Part shown: positions 11,401 through 20,339 of the stretch, one piece after another
Layout of the letters: each line of letters starts with the position of its first letter
Position numbering within the stretch: the first letter of the stretch is position 1
NCBI GenBank assembly: GCA_023091665.1
Contig: JALJCQ010000013.1
Span: forward strand, 3,756,699 to 3,820,698
DNA length: 64,000 nucleotides
Source of the DNA: Pythium myriotylum
Lineage: Eukaryota; Oomycota; Peronosporomycetes; Pythiales; Pythiaceae
Direction: 5' to 3'
The notes under the pieces: generated by a model
Told to the model about the DNA's origin: nothing
The model's database searches: none
The model's input: the letters and a program-made list of their open reading frames with translations, nothing else
Made by a program: the position numbers and the translations under genes

Positions 11401-12029
11401 CCCGTATGACAGTCGGGCACTTGGTCGAGTGTCTGCTTGGCAAGGTCTCATCTCAGACTGGTGATGAAGGCGATGCCACACCGTTCACAGATGTGACTGT
11501 GCAGGCCATCGCCGACACGCTCCACAACTTGGGCTACCAGCGCCACGGTAACGAAGTGCTCTACAGTGGTCACACAGGCCGCCGCCTCACAGCTCAGATC
11601 TTTATCGGCCCGACGTTCTACCAGCGTTTGAAGCACATGGTCGACGACAAGATTCACTCTCGCTCGCGTGGCCCTGTGACCATGCTCACCCGTCAACCCA
11701 TGGAAGGTCGTGCTCGTGAAGGTGGTCTGCGTATGGGTGAGATGGAGCGTGATTGCCTGATCTCCCACGGCTCTGCCAACTTCCTCATGGATCGTCTCTT
11801 TGCGAACTCTGACGCGTACCGTGTGCACGTGTGCGACATCTGTGGTATCATCGCGATCGCCAACTTGCGTAAAATGACGTTCGAGTGCCGCACGTGCCGG
11901 AACAAGACCCAGATCTCCCAGGTCCACATCCCGTACGCGTGCAAGCTGCTCTTCCAAGAGCTCATGTCGATGTCAATTGCGCCGCGTCTCTTCACGCTCG
12001 GCAACCCGAACGCGCCCAAGGTCCGTTAA
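8451..12029 (+). CDS. RPB2: DNA-directed RNA polymerase II subunit RPB2
   Basis: A single uninterrupted exon of 1192 codons, close to the family size (yeast 1224). It contains the conserved RPB2 blocks in order: the protrusion and lobe, the fork region, the hybrid-binding motif [13 protein letters not shown], and the clamp/anchor [11 protein letters not shown]. The C-terminal zinc site is formed by CDICG and CRTC. It forms the active centre with RPB1 and synthesises mRNA in the nucleus. The ATG at 8451 ([13 protein letters not shown]) is chosen because the upstream in-frame stretch is promoter-like and the acidic N-terminus matches other eukaryotic RPB2. The intact frame over 3.6 kb shows that local sequence accuracy is good. 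Confidence 0.98.
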   Translation: MAWDDSDNEHEDHLDDGVHGAHAVSQEDAWAVISAYFEEKGLVRQQLDSFDEFIQNTMQELVDDSRSIRINPESQYNPGQAKANTDTIYQISFGQIYLSKPTMTEADGSTSVMFPHEARLRNLTYAAPLYVDVVCQKYHAPSSGPANLDEMEPYEQVETPKEFIGMVPIMLRSQYCVLTNKTDKELTELNECVYDQGGYFVINGSEKVLIAQERMSNNHVYCFRKSGTSKYSWVCETRSHVEHGVRPTSTMYVQMYQRSGGKSAITGNQIRAVIPYIRQDIPVVIIFRALGFVADREILEHICYDFSDAELMERFKPSLEEAFVIQEQEVALDFIGRRGSAINVSKADRIRYAQEILQKEMLPHVGVEDHNETKKAYFLGYVVHKLLMCSLGRIGEDDRDHYGNKRLDLAGPLLGGLFRVLFKKLTKDVKSFLQKCVDNGKDFNLTLAIRSRTITNGLRYSLATGNWGMQKSASKAGVSQVLNRLTYASSLSHLRRLNTPLGREGKQAQPRQLHNTHWGMICPAETPEGQAVGLVKNLALMAYISVGSPQAPILEFLEEWATENLEEIKPQIIPHATKIFVNGNWVGVHREPNELVRTLRSLRRCVDIDAEVSVIRDLMNKELRIYTDAGRVCRPLFIVEDNQLLLQKDQVVKLQNHKQTNYRWHNLLTDGVVELIDTEEEEVCMIAMEPKDVGTGSNPYTHCEIHPSMILGICASIIPFPDHNQSPRNTYQSAMGKQAMGIYASNFRARMDTMANVLNYPQKPLVTTRAMEYLHFRELPSGINAIVGIATYTGYNQEDSLIMNQSAIDRGFFRSTYYRCYVDQERNKSPSGGIGGACEEFEKPGRDNCLGLRHGSYHKLDADGLVAPGTRVSGNDIIIGKTSPLPVSEDSSLEQRFMKRDASTSLRSHENGIIDTVMLTTNADGFKFTKVRFRNIRIPQIGDKFASRHGQKGTIGMTYRQEDMPFTCEGITPDIIVNPHAIPSRMTVGHLVECLLGKVSSQTGDEGDATPFTDVTVQAIADTLHNLGYQRHGNEVLYSGHTGRRLTAQIFIGPTFYQRLKHMVDDKIHSRSRGPVTMLTRQPMEGRAREGGLRMGEMERDCLISHGSANFLMDRLFANSDAYRVHVCDICGIIAIANLRKMTFECRTCRNKTQISQVHIPYACKLLFQELMSMSIAPRLFTLGNPNAPKVR

Positions 12030-12344
12030 GTAGGAGGAAACCTGTACCACCCAAATCGATTGTGACGTTGAAGAGGCACGCCCACCGAGGTCGTCCCGTC
12101 GAAACGGACAAAGACACTGGATTAGAGCATTGCCTATTGGACTCAGCGCTGTTTACCTCCTGCAGGGCGCCTCGTAATCGCGCCTTAATCATCAAAAATG
12201 CAAAAAGCTCATGTATATTTTGTTCGGCAGTACGTTGTCGGGGTTCCCTCCTTGCGCTGTAGGCGCCAGACACTCAAACGCAACGACGACGAGCTTTGCC
12301 TCTCGCCGGAAGACAGACAGCGACGACGGGGGCCGAGGGGGCGT
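12030..12344. other. Convergent 3' intergenic region
   Basis: These 315 bp lie between the convergent ends of RPB2 and the desaturase. No gene or strong terminator hairpin was seen. Confidence 0.6.
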
Positions 12345-13397
12345 CTAATCGGCCTTCATCTTGTTCTTCTGGTCGTCCGTGAGCGTGTGGCGCTTGACGC
12401 GGCTGAAGGCGCCGATGTTGGGGTTGAAGATGTACTCAACAAGCACCCAGACCCACGACTTGTGCTGCGGCAGGTTCTCGTAGAACTCGCCGGCGATCTC
12501 GCGCACCTTGTGGAGGCGCGAGCCCGGCACGTACGGGAAGTCATGGTGCTCGTTGTGGTAGCCCACGTTGAACGTGAGCCAGTTGAGGATGCCATAGTAC
12601 GAGTACGTCTCGTAGCCGAGGATGAAGACGTAGTGCTCGGCGATAAAGTGGCCGGCCACCGGGTGCATGCCCGAGCCGAGCAGCGAGCTGAAGAGCAGGT
12701 AGAAGAGCCCCCAGCCGCCGGCCTGCGTGACGATGAACGCGTTGTAGGCCACGACGGCGATCCAGTTGTAGAGCTCCCAGATGCCGGGCACCTTGGGGTT
12801 GACGATGAGCGGGCGGAAGCTGTAGAAGAGCACCTGGAAGAAGACGAAGAAGAGCTTGGCGATCGTGTTGTTGAAGATCTTGCCCTCGATGGCCGTGGGC
12901 AAGTCCACGTCCACGCCTTCCTCGCCCTGGTACCGGTGGTGCTCCATGTGGTAGCGCTTGAACGAGACCGACGAGGGCACGCCAATGGGCAGATTCGCAA
13001 AGATGCTAAAGATCTTGTTGGGCAGGATGCGCTTGAACGCGAGGTTGTGAGACATTTCGTGCATGGCCATCATCATGGCGTGGTTGCACGTGCCGCCGAC
13101 GACGTAGGCGAGCGCGATGAGCTTGGGCCAGCTGAGCGTCGGCGCCTGGAAGGCGCAGTAGGTCTGCAGCGCGACCACGAAGGTGACGATGTACTTGGTC
13201 TTCCAGTCGTGGCCGAAGAGCGTCTTGATCTCCGGGTACTTGGCGAGGATGAGCTTGCGGCGCGTCGCGTGGGGCTCGTCCGTGCCGACCCAGTGGAACT
13301 CGGCCTGCGGCTCGAAGGCCTTGACGAACTGCTGCTTGCCGGGCAGCACCATGGGGTTCTCGGGCGCCGCCGGCTTGTCCTTGGAGGCCTTGCACAT
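12345..13397 (-). CDS. DEGS1: Sphingolipid delta-4 desaturase (DES1/DEGS type)
   Basis: A single exon of 350 codons. The N-terminus has the DES-type lead FHWVGTDEPHATRR and ILAKYPEIKTL. Three histidine boxes that bind the di-iron centre are all intact: HEMSH, HMEHH and HNEHH. Several hydrophobic segments between them fit an ER membrane enzyme. The family introduces the 4,5-trans double bond into dihydroceramide to make ceramide. Length agrees with family members (about 320-350 aa). The MCKASKDK start at 13397 is chosen because the open frame further upstream is low-complexity and not conserved in type. A bifunctional C4-hydroxylase activity cannot be excluded from sequence. Confidence 0.93.
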   Translation of the reverse strand: MCKASKDKPAAPENPMVLPGKQQFVKAFEPQAEFHWVGTDEPHATRRKLILAKYPEIKTLFGHDWKTKYIVTFVVALQTYCAFQAPTLSWPKLIALAYVVGGTCNHAMMMAMHEMSHNLAFKRILPNKIFSIFANLPIGVPSSVSFKRYHMEHHRYQGEEGVDVDLPTAIEGKIFNNTIAKLFFVFFQVLFYSFRPLIVNPKVPGIWELYNWIAVVAYNAFIVTQAGGWGLFYLLFSSLLGSGMHPVAGHFIAEHYVFILGYETYSYYGILNWLTFNVGYHNEHHDFPYVPGSRLHKVREIAGEFYENLPQHKSWVWVLVEYIFNPNIGAFSRVKRHTLTDDQKNKMKAD

Positions 13398-15820
13398 GAC
13401 TCGGGACGCGACTTGGAGCGGAGGGGCCGACGAGGGAAAAAGCCAAAGTGGCTCCGGACGAGTGGATTCGCTTTTTCCAGCAGAGGGGAGGAGGATCCCA
13501 AAAGGGGAAGGGATTCCCGAAAGCAGACATGGGAAAGAAAAAAAGGGCGCGCAAGAAAAGAAACGAAAAATAAAAAACGAACCAAAAGGGGAAAACCCAC
13601 GGGTTTGAGAGGGGACAAGCACAAGGGGCTAGTGGGAGGGAGAGGGGCGGCCCGTGGGCTGGCCCATGTCGTGGCGTTGTGATGGGCGGGGGGGGGGGGC
13701 CAGATGGTAAATTACGCGGACTACCGCCCCCGACCGCCGTTGCGCGTTTTTGTCGAACGTATCAAGCGTGGGAGGCCCACCTGCCACTGGATAGGTCCAG
13801 CACCCAAGGGGACAGACACTGACTGGTCCAGTGGTTGGCCCGGACGACCATGTCGCCCGCCGAGAGGAGCCACGTCACAGACCTAACGTTGGCGCCGGGC
13901 CGATCTTTCTTTTCTTGAGTCGTCTCTTTCTTTCCTCTGTTGGGGGGGGGGGGAGCGAGGCGCCTCCTTCATAGTGTGTCGACCGGCAGAAGGAGGCGGC
14001 ACGTGTCAGAGGTGACTGACGCCAGGAAGTGATCGTATCGTGTATCAAAACTGTTGCGCCGCCTTGTCGCTCTGGTCCCGACCCCACCCCACTCCACTCG
14101 CTGCCTTTTGACGCGGTACATCGCGCCACCAGCTGGCGAACCCACACTTTCGAACCCTCGCGGCTTCCGTCGCCAACGAAACGAAGGCACCGCCGATCGC
14201 CATGATCGGAGAGAGACGACGCGAGTGCTGCGTGCGCGTGCGCGGCGCCAGAGAGATGCAGAGAGCCACGGAGAGTGCAAGGGGAGGGAGCGCCGGCCCA
14301 GTCGGTGGCGCGTTCGTGAGGGTGGGAGTCAGGTCAACCGAACGGACGCTGCCTCATCTTGAAGCTGCTGGATTTTATTTTTATTTTACTTTTCGGTTTT
14401 TTATTTGGTGGTGTGGTTTTTTATTCCCTCTTGGCTTCTGGGAGAAGAAAAAACACAGGTTGATGAAAAACCATGCTGACGGGCGAGCTGTCCAACGGCG
14501 AACTCCCTGCGAAAAGTCATGCGTGGATAGTCATCACCATCGCGCGCTGTACGGTAGAAGTGGTTGCGAAGGGCGATGGTGTGATGGCTCGCTTGCGCTG
14601 TTAAAAGGGCCCCCCATGATTCGACCCGGCACCAGTCCGCAATCCAGGTGTTGATTCTCAGAAACCCCGTTCGAGTGACCGCTGGAAGGGTTTCCAGCCA
14701 ATCAACAGCTGGGTCTCGAGGCCACATGAGATGAAACCGCCTCCAGACATGGCTACATTCGGGGACTCGTAGAAAAGAGAGCGAGGTGGATGGATGCCTT
14801 GACTCACTGGTGGGCTGTACTGTATGGGATTCAGGATGCAAATCCGAGGAAGAACATGCGCGTGATTGCTAGTTCTCAGGTGAGTCGACTTCAGCTTCTT
14901 TGTCGTGGAAATGATTCGTCTTGAAGGATGTGGTGATACCAAGTCGGACGACATCCCAGTGGTCAAATTCGAGTATATCTACGAAAAGAATCCATCGCGC
15001 AGATTGCGTTATGACACGACCCGGACGTCTGGGATACCTTTGTAAACAAAACGCAGTTCCGGCGGTCTCGTCACGGTGCTTTTTGAGGGGCGAGCAACTT
15101 TCACATGCCAGCACAACTGGACGAGAATATGCGACGCGTCAGCTCCGTAACAAGGTAAACCTGGCGGCGTCTAGTATCAATTATTATGTACTGTTGTGCC
15201 CACTAATGCCATGTCGTCCCACGTGATGGAGGCTTTACGACGGCACGCTTTCCTCGAGAGCCAAAGAAAGATCGGTTAGGAGTTGCGCACGGCTCGTCCG
15301 TGCGTTAGGTTAGGCACTCCCCGTTTTAGTGACTGATCACCTTTTGGCCAGTCGTTGCACCACCTCCACGATCTTTTTCGCTGAAACTTGCAGAGCCAGG
15401 GCTAGGTCTGTTGGCCCAATCAGCGCGAGGCTATTGGTGCCGTCAGGCAGGATCCCAGTCATATCAGTATCTGGTTTATCCCGTTGAATCTAACCCAGTA
15501 GTATATCCGCGTTGAGCCTGTAATAAATGGTTCGTTTATGTAGAAGAGGTCCAGTCTTGGGCCTTGAATGCGTAAAATCGCGTGCTATTACCTGTATAAA
15601 AGCATGCCGAAAGGTCGCCAATGTAATGATATGTTATCTTCCCCGTTTGAAACATCTAACCGCCCACATTGCGCATTCACTCGCCCCCAATTTAGACTCC
15701 TGGCCACGGCAACTCACTCACCAACTCGCCTTGCTCGCGGTCTATCCCCGTGGTTAGACCGGATCTTCTCGAACGGTCAGTCGTCCCAGCATCCTTCCTC
15801 CCCCCACATCCACACACAGC
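13398..15820. other. 2.4-kb intergenic region without a recognisable gene
   Basis: This region separates the divergent desaturase and cystathionine beta-lyase genes. It contains G-runs near 13685 and 13940, a T-rich tract around 14370-14420, and several short ORFs without recognisable domains or plausible splicing. A small imperfect stem-loop lies at 15279-15320. A CAATTT motif at 15688-15693, resembling the oomycete flanking promoter element, precedes the beta-lyase gene. A small species-specific gene or structured RNA cannot be excluded. Confidence 0.55.
15279..15320. other. Two-tier stem-loop, possible structured RNA
   Basis: An inner 7-bp stem CGCACGG/CCGTGCG with loop CTCGT is enclosed by an outer GGAGT/ACTCC stem. 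It lies in a gene-free stretch and I match it to no known RNA family. It could equally be a chance inverted repeat. Confidence 0.2.
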
Positions 15821-17452
15821 ATGGCGTCGTCCTCGGCGCACCTGCAGCAGTCTCTCGGCGAGGCCGAGGTCTTCGATCTCGTCTGCGACTACTTGCGCAC
15901 GCGGCAGTTCTTCGAGGCCGAGAAGGCGCTGCGCACGGAGCGCGAGCGCGCGGCCGAGGAAGCTGCGCGCGAGGCGTCTAAATCGGCCGCTCGCGCGCGC
16001 TCGGCCAACAACGCGGCCGCGAGCGAGAGCGAGAGCCTGCTGAGTTCGCGCCTCGAGTTCCTGCTCGAGCGCAGCTACGTGACGCAGCTCGTGTCGGGCG
16101 ACGGCGACGCCGAGCCCGAGAAGATCTTCGTGCCTCGCCACGAGTTAGACCAGTCTAAACCCACGGCCGTGCGCACGAACCTCGACGGCAACGAAACGTT
16201 GGCGTCCGACGCCCCCACGCTGGAATCTGAGACCGCCAACGCGGACGGCAACGAGGACGACCTGAGTCTGAGTACCAAGCTCGTCGCGTTCGAGGCCTGC
16301 AAGGACGACCCGCACGGGTCCTCAACCATGCCCATCTACCAGACCTCGACGTTCGCGCAGCCGTCGGCGACGCACTTCGGCGCCTACGACTACACGCGCT
16401 CGGGCAACCCGACCCGCGCGGCGTTCGAGCGCCAGATGGCCGAGCTCGAGAGCGGCCACCGCGCGTTCGCGTTCACGAGCGGCATGGCGGCGCTCTCGGC
16501 CGTCTCGCGGCTCGCGCACGCCGGCGACGAGATCGTGCTCTCGGACGACTCGTACGGCGGCACCTACCGCCTGCTGAGCAAGGTCGCGGCCAAGAACGGC
16601 GTGCTCGTCACGTACTGCGATCTCTCGGGCGACGACGGCCCCAAGAACCTCGCGCGCGTGCTCTCGGCCAAGACCAAACTCGTCATGATGGAGTCGCCGA
16701 CCAACCCGATGCAGCGCGTCTGCGACATTGCACGCCTCGCCGAGACCGCGCACTCGGTCGGCGCGCTGCTCTCGATCGACAACACGATGATGAGCCCCGT
16801 GCTGCAGAACCCACTGCGGCTCGGCGCCGATATCGTCGTGCACTCGGCGACCAAGTTTGTCTGTGGCCACAGCGACACCATGTCCGGTGTCGTGATCGCC
16901 AAGGACCCCGAGCTCTGTAAAGATCTCTACTTCTACCAGAACGCCGAAGGCACGGGACTCGCGCCCTTTGACTGCTGGCTGCTGCTGCGCGGCGTCAAGA
17001 CCATGAGTCTGCGCGTGCTCACGGCGCAGCGCAACGCCGAGCAGGTCGCGAGCTTCCTGAACGACCACCCGAGCGTCACGCACGTCTACTACAGCGCGCT
17101 GCTGCCCGAAGGCTCGGCCGAGCGCCGCATCCACGAGTCCCAGGCGCGCGGTGCCGGCTCGGTCGTCTGCTTCCGCCCCGGCTCGCTCGCCTTCGCGCAG
17201 CACATCGTCTCGACCACCAAGCTATTTAAGATCACGGTGAGCTTCGGCTCGGTCAACTCGCTCATCTCGCTGCCCGGCGCCATGTCGCACGCGTCGATCC
17301 CGGAGGAAGTGCGCAAGGCGCGGTCGTTCCCCGAGGACCTCGTGCGCCTCTCCATCGGCATCGAGGACGCCAAGGATCTCATTAAGGATCTCGCCAGGGC
17401 CTTTGCGAGCTACAACCCGGACGAGGCCAAGCCCGTCGCCGTCCACCACTAA
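15821..17452 (+). CDS. metC: Cystathionine beta-lyase with N-terminal LisH-like domain
   Basis: A single exon of 543 codons. Residues about 155-535 are a complete Cys/Met-metabolism PLP enzyme closest in motifs to plant-type cystathionine beta-lyase: YDYTRSGNPTR, FTSGMAALSA, ESPTNPM, SIDN and HSATKFVCGHSD, where K345 is the PLP-binding lysine. GLAPFDCWLLLRG and SFGSVNSLISLPG are also present. It should convert cystathionine to homocysteine, pyruvate and ammonia in methionine synthesis. The first about 40 residues (EVFDLVCDYLRTRQFFEAEK) fit a LisH dimerisation motif, followed by an Ala/Glu-rich helix and an acidic linker to residue about 150. The ATG at 15821 starts this fused frame with no intron signal between the parts. 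I see no obvious organelle targeting peptide. Cystathionine gamma-synthase or gamma-lyase are less likely alternatives. Confidence 0.9.
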   Translation: MASSSAHLQQSLGEAEVFDLVCDYLRTRQFFEAEKALRTERERAAEEAAREASKSAARARSANNAAASESESLLSSRLEFLLERSYVTQLVSGDGDAEPEKIFVPRHELDQSKPTAVRTNLDGNETLASDAPTLESETANADGNEDDLSLSTKLVAFEACKDDPHGSSTMPIYQTSTFAQPSATHFGAYDYTRSGNPTRAAFERQMAELESGHRAFAFTSGMAALSAVSRLAHAGDEIVLSDDSYGGTYRLLSKVAAKNGVLVTYCDLSGDDGPKNLARVLSAKTKLVMMESPTNPMQRVCDIARLAETAHSVGALLSIDNTMMSPVLQNPLRLGADIVVHSATKFVCGHSDTMSGVVIAKDPELCKDLYFYQNAEGTGLAPFDCWLLLRGVKTMSLRVLTAQRNAEQVASFLNDHPSVTHVYYSALLPEGSAERRIHESQARGAGSVVCFRPGSLAFAQHIVSTTKLFKITVSFGSVNSLISLPGAMSHASIPEEVRKARSFPEDLVRLSIGIEDAKDLIKDLARAFASYNPDEAKPVAVHH

Positions 17453-18059
17453 GTTAGATCACTCACTTTCACTTCCCCGTCGGTGTCGTCCGCCGAGCCG
17501 TCTCGAGCCTTCCAGCGACTCTCTGCCAGCACGCCGGGCCTCCGGGCCCGCGTCGAGCCGCATGGAGTCCACAGCGAGGACCTCGCTGTTGTTCTTTCGC
17601 CCTCCGCAAGTGGGATTTCCATCCCTGTTGCGCAGTCGGAAGCTGGACGCGAGACGGACGCGGCACGCCGACCTGCCATTCTAGAAAACCTCCCCCCCCC
17701 TACTTGTCTGTAATAGAGTCGAGTCTACTAGCAGCAGTCCCAGCGCTGCGCGATCTCCCACACTACATCTCACGTCTCATTCTCATTCATCTCGTTTCAA
17801 CGGGTCTTAGCTACGAATGCGTCACTCGAGCCGTTGCCACGACACGCCCATCGCCACCCATCGACGCCGTCGCATCCTTGGTGCGTCAGTCAGTCGCGCG
17901 CATGAAGTGTCGCCCGATTTAGGCAGCGACAAGATCTCCTCCGGTCGTCGGCGCCGCTCGGATCCTCGGAGGCTTCTCCTATTTCCAGTCTTCCAAGTCT
18001 GAGTCTCGCACTTGCTATTCAGCCGCTGCCACCATAGCCACGCTCTCGCTCTCTCTTCC
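17453..18059. other. Intergenic region upstream of the RhoGEF gene
   Basis: This 607-bp spacer has no supported gene. It includes a C-run near 17691-17700 and an Inr-like TCATTCT at 17777-17783 about 280 bp before the RhoGEF ATG. Confidence 0.5.
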
Positions 18060-20312
18060 ATGCTCGAGGCCGTCACGGTCGCCATGACGACACGCAGCAC
18101 GTGGCCGTCGCAGCCGATGCCCCGAGTCACGTCGCCTCGCCGTAGCCAGAGCCAGAACCAACTGCTCCCGAGCCCCGGACTCGCAAGTCTCAAGCTCGAG
18201 CAAAAGACCCCGACACCGTCTCGTCGATCCTCGCTCACAGTCGTCCCGCCCACTGAGCTGACTGAGCAGCCTCACGTGCGAACGCGTCGCGGTTCAGTGA
18301 TTCTCCACGCGACCATACGAGCCATGAGCCTCTCGACAGCTCCACGCAGGAAGAGCAACCAGGACGGTGACAGCGACAGCGAGGACGAGAGCAAGCCGCC
18401 GGCTTTGCTCTCACCGCACGCCAACAACAACGAGCCGTCCAAGCCGCCCTACTTCCGCCTCGCGACCTTCATGCTCGAGGACCACGACAGCACGCCGCCT
18501 GTCTCGCCTCCGTCCTGCCCACGCGCGCCACGCTCCAAGGCCTCGCACATGGACGCACTCTTCCGAGAGATCTGGACCACCGAGCAGTCGTACGTCGCTG
18601 CGCTGCGTGGTCTCGTGGTCCAGTTCTTCGAGCCGCTGCAGCTCTTCGCCAAGCAGCACACCATCGAGCTCGGCGCCGTCGCCGCGCTGCACCATTCGAC
18701 CTCGACGATCCTGAGCATCCACGAGGAGCTGTTGCGACAGCTCGCTCCTCCTCCGCCACCGCCGAGCGAGGACCCGTTCGGACTCGGCTTCTCGGGCACG
18801 CTCGCACGACTCCACCAGCTCTCGCACGCCTTCCTCTCGACCATCGAGTACATGAAGGTCTACGCCTTCTACTGCGGCTCGTACCTCGCGGCCAAGCAAG
18901 AGCTTGAGAGACTGCAACGAGCGCACCCGCGACTCGCAGTCTTCACTGCCGAGCTCAGCGAGACCGCAAGACGTGGCAGCCAGGAGGACGAGCAGGATCA
19001 CGTGCCGCCGCTCGACATCAACTCGGCGCTCATCAAACCCGTGCAGCGCATCTGTCGGTACCCGCTGCTCTTCCGCAACCTGCTCGCGACGGCCTCGAGC
19101 CCCGAGGAGACGCTCGTGGTGCAGCAGTCGCTTCAGAAGATCGAGGCCGTGTCCACGTACGTCAATGAGAAAGTGCGCGAGTCGCAGCAGAACGCTCGGC
19201 TCTATCAGCTTCACCAGATGCTCCACCCAGCGAGTGGGCTCGAGCTACTGCAGCCCGGACGCACGCTGCTCCATGAGGCCTGGGCCACGGTCACGAGTCT
19301 CGACGCCCCACGTTGGGCCACGAAGCTGTTGCGCCACTTGCGTCGCCGACGACGCCACGCACGACGAACCTCGCTGCCCCGGGACGAGTGGTGCCGCCTC
19401 TCAGTCTTCGGTGACGACCGTCGAAGCTCGGCGACCACGACGCTGCCGCAGCCGGCTGACCGCCACACGTCTTTCTCCACGGCCTCAACGACCACGCAGT
19501 GCACGCCAAGGCTGCTCCAGCGACGACGCAGCAGCGGCGGCGAGCGCGTGCGACTCATCCTGCTCTCCGACATGCTTCTCATGGCCAAGAGCAAGGACCA
19601 GAAGCTCAAGATCCGCCGGCAGATCTGCCTCTCGTGTGCTGTCGTCCAGGACGACGTCCCCGCCACGGTCACTCCGTCACCACCGCCGCCTTATTCGAAC
19701 TTCCACGACGACTTGCTGCCGCCGCTGGGCTCAAATGCTTCGCCTGACGACGTCAGCGACAGCTGTGGCTTTATGCTTGAGGTCGCCAAGGTCGGACGGT
19801 GCTCGTGCCACCATTTCTCGCCTCTCACGCTCAAGCGGTCGCCACGACTGGGCTCGCTCTCGACGCTGCTGGGACGACGTGGCTCTCTCTCGGGCTCCGA
19901 GCCAGCGGAACGACGACGGGTGAGCAAGGCAGGCTCTCGCTTCCGTGTGCTCGAGCAGCTCGCCGGTCTTCGCGCTGTCAAACGCTACCGCGTCGCGTGT
20001 GACTCGCCGCAGGACAAAATCCGACTCCTGCGAGCGCTACGGCAGGCCATCGCACGCTCTGCACGGCTCGTATCGCTCGGTTCGAGTGGCTCCGAGCTGG
20101 CACTGACGCCCTCGACCGGCGCCAAGGCCGTGGTGATGGCCGTGAGTCTACCTGTTAAGATCTGGCGGACGATTCGGCCAAGCCGAGGGGCCACGCAGCA
20201 ACAGAGCAGTTGTCGGGAAGGCGTGGGCAGTGAGAGTAATGGAAGTCGCTCTGTCCTCTCGTGCGATAGACGCGAGGCGGATCTGTTGGAACTGGGCGAC
20301 GCGTGCATGTGA
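18060..20312 (+). CDS. Dbl-family Rho guanine-nucleotide exchange factor (DH-PH)
   Basis: A single exon of 750 codons. Residues about 1-155 are basic and Ser/Pro-rich. Residues about 160-380 form a Dbl-homology domain: LFREIWTTEQSYVAALRGLV is the first conserved helix, and INSALIKPVQRICRYPLLF is the diagnostic CR3 helix. A PH-like region follows (about 385-680), beginning at the LYQLHQMLHP segment and interrupted by long Arg/Ser-rich insertions. It ends with a helix about KIRLLRALRQAIARSARL. DH domains catalyse GDP release from Rho/Rac GTPases, and the PH part binds lipids or the GTPase. The open frame extends 16 codons further upstream, but from a TTG; the first ATG is at 18060. The stop lies only 27 bp from the convergent neighbour's stop, so the 3' UTRs overlap. 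Confidence 0.87.
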   Translation: MLEAVTVAMTTRSTWPSQPMPRVTSPRRSQSQNQLLPSPGLASLKLEQKTPTPSRRSSLTVVPPTELTEQPHVRTRRGSVILHATIRAMSLSTAPRRKSNQDGDSDSEDESKPPALLSPHANNNEPSKPPYFRLATFMLEDHDSTPPVSPPSCPRAPRSKASHMDALFREIWTTEQSYVAALRGLVVQFFEPLQLFAKQHTIELGAVAALHHSTSTILSIHEELLRQLAPPPPPPSEDPFGLGFSGTLARLHQLSHAFLSTIEYMKVYAFYCGSYLAAKQELERLQRAHPRLAVFTAELSETARRGSQEDEQDHVPPLDINSALIKPVQRICRYPLLFRNLLATASSPEETLVVQQSLQKIEAVSTYVNEKVRESQQNARLYQLHQMLHPASGLELLQPGRTLLHEAWATVTSLDAPRWATKLLRHLRRRRRHARRTSLPRDEWCRLSVFGDDRRSSATTTLPQPADRHTSFSTASTTTQCTPRLLQRRRSSGGERVRLILLSDMLLMAKSKDQKLKIRRQICLSCAVVQDDVPATVTPSPPPPYSNFHDDLLPPLGSNASPDDVSDSCGFMLEVAKVGRCSCHHFSPLTLKRSPRLGSLSTLLGRRGSLSGSEPAERRRVSKAGSRFRVLEQLAGLRAVKRYRVACDSPQDKIRLLRALRQAIARSARLVSLGSSGSELALTPSTGAKAVVMAVSLPVKIWRTIRPSRGATQQQSSCREGVGSESNGSRSVLSCDRREADLLELGDACM

Positions 20313-20339
20313 GGAGGTCTAGTTTTATATATTTTGGCT

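Noticed and set aside
12198..13682. 494-codon plus-strand frame opposite the desaturase
   Set aside because: It is antisense of a conserved enzyme with all His boxes; Arg/Glu/His-rich composition typical of GC-rich shadows.
14590..14680. tRNA-like T-loop (GGTCGAATC on the minus strand)
   Set aside because: The T-stem does not pair and no acceptor, D or anticodon arms could be built around it.
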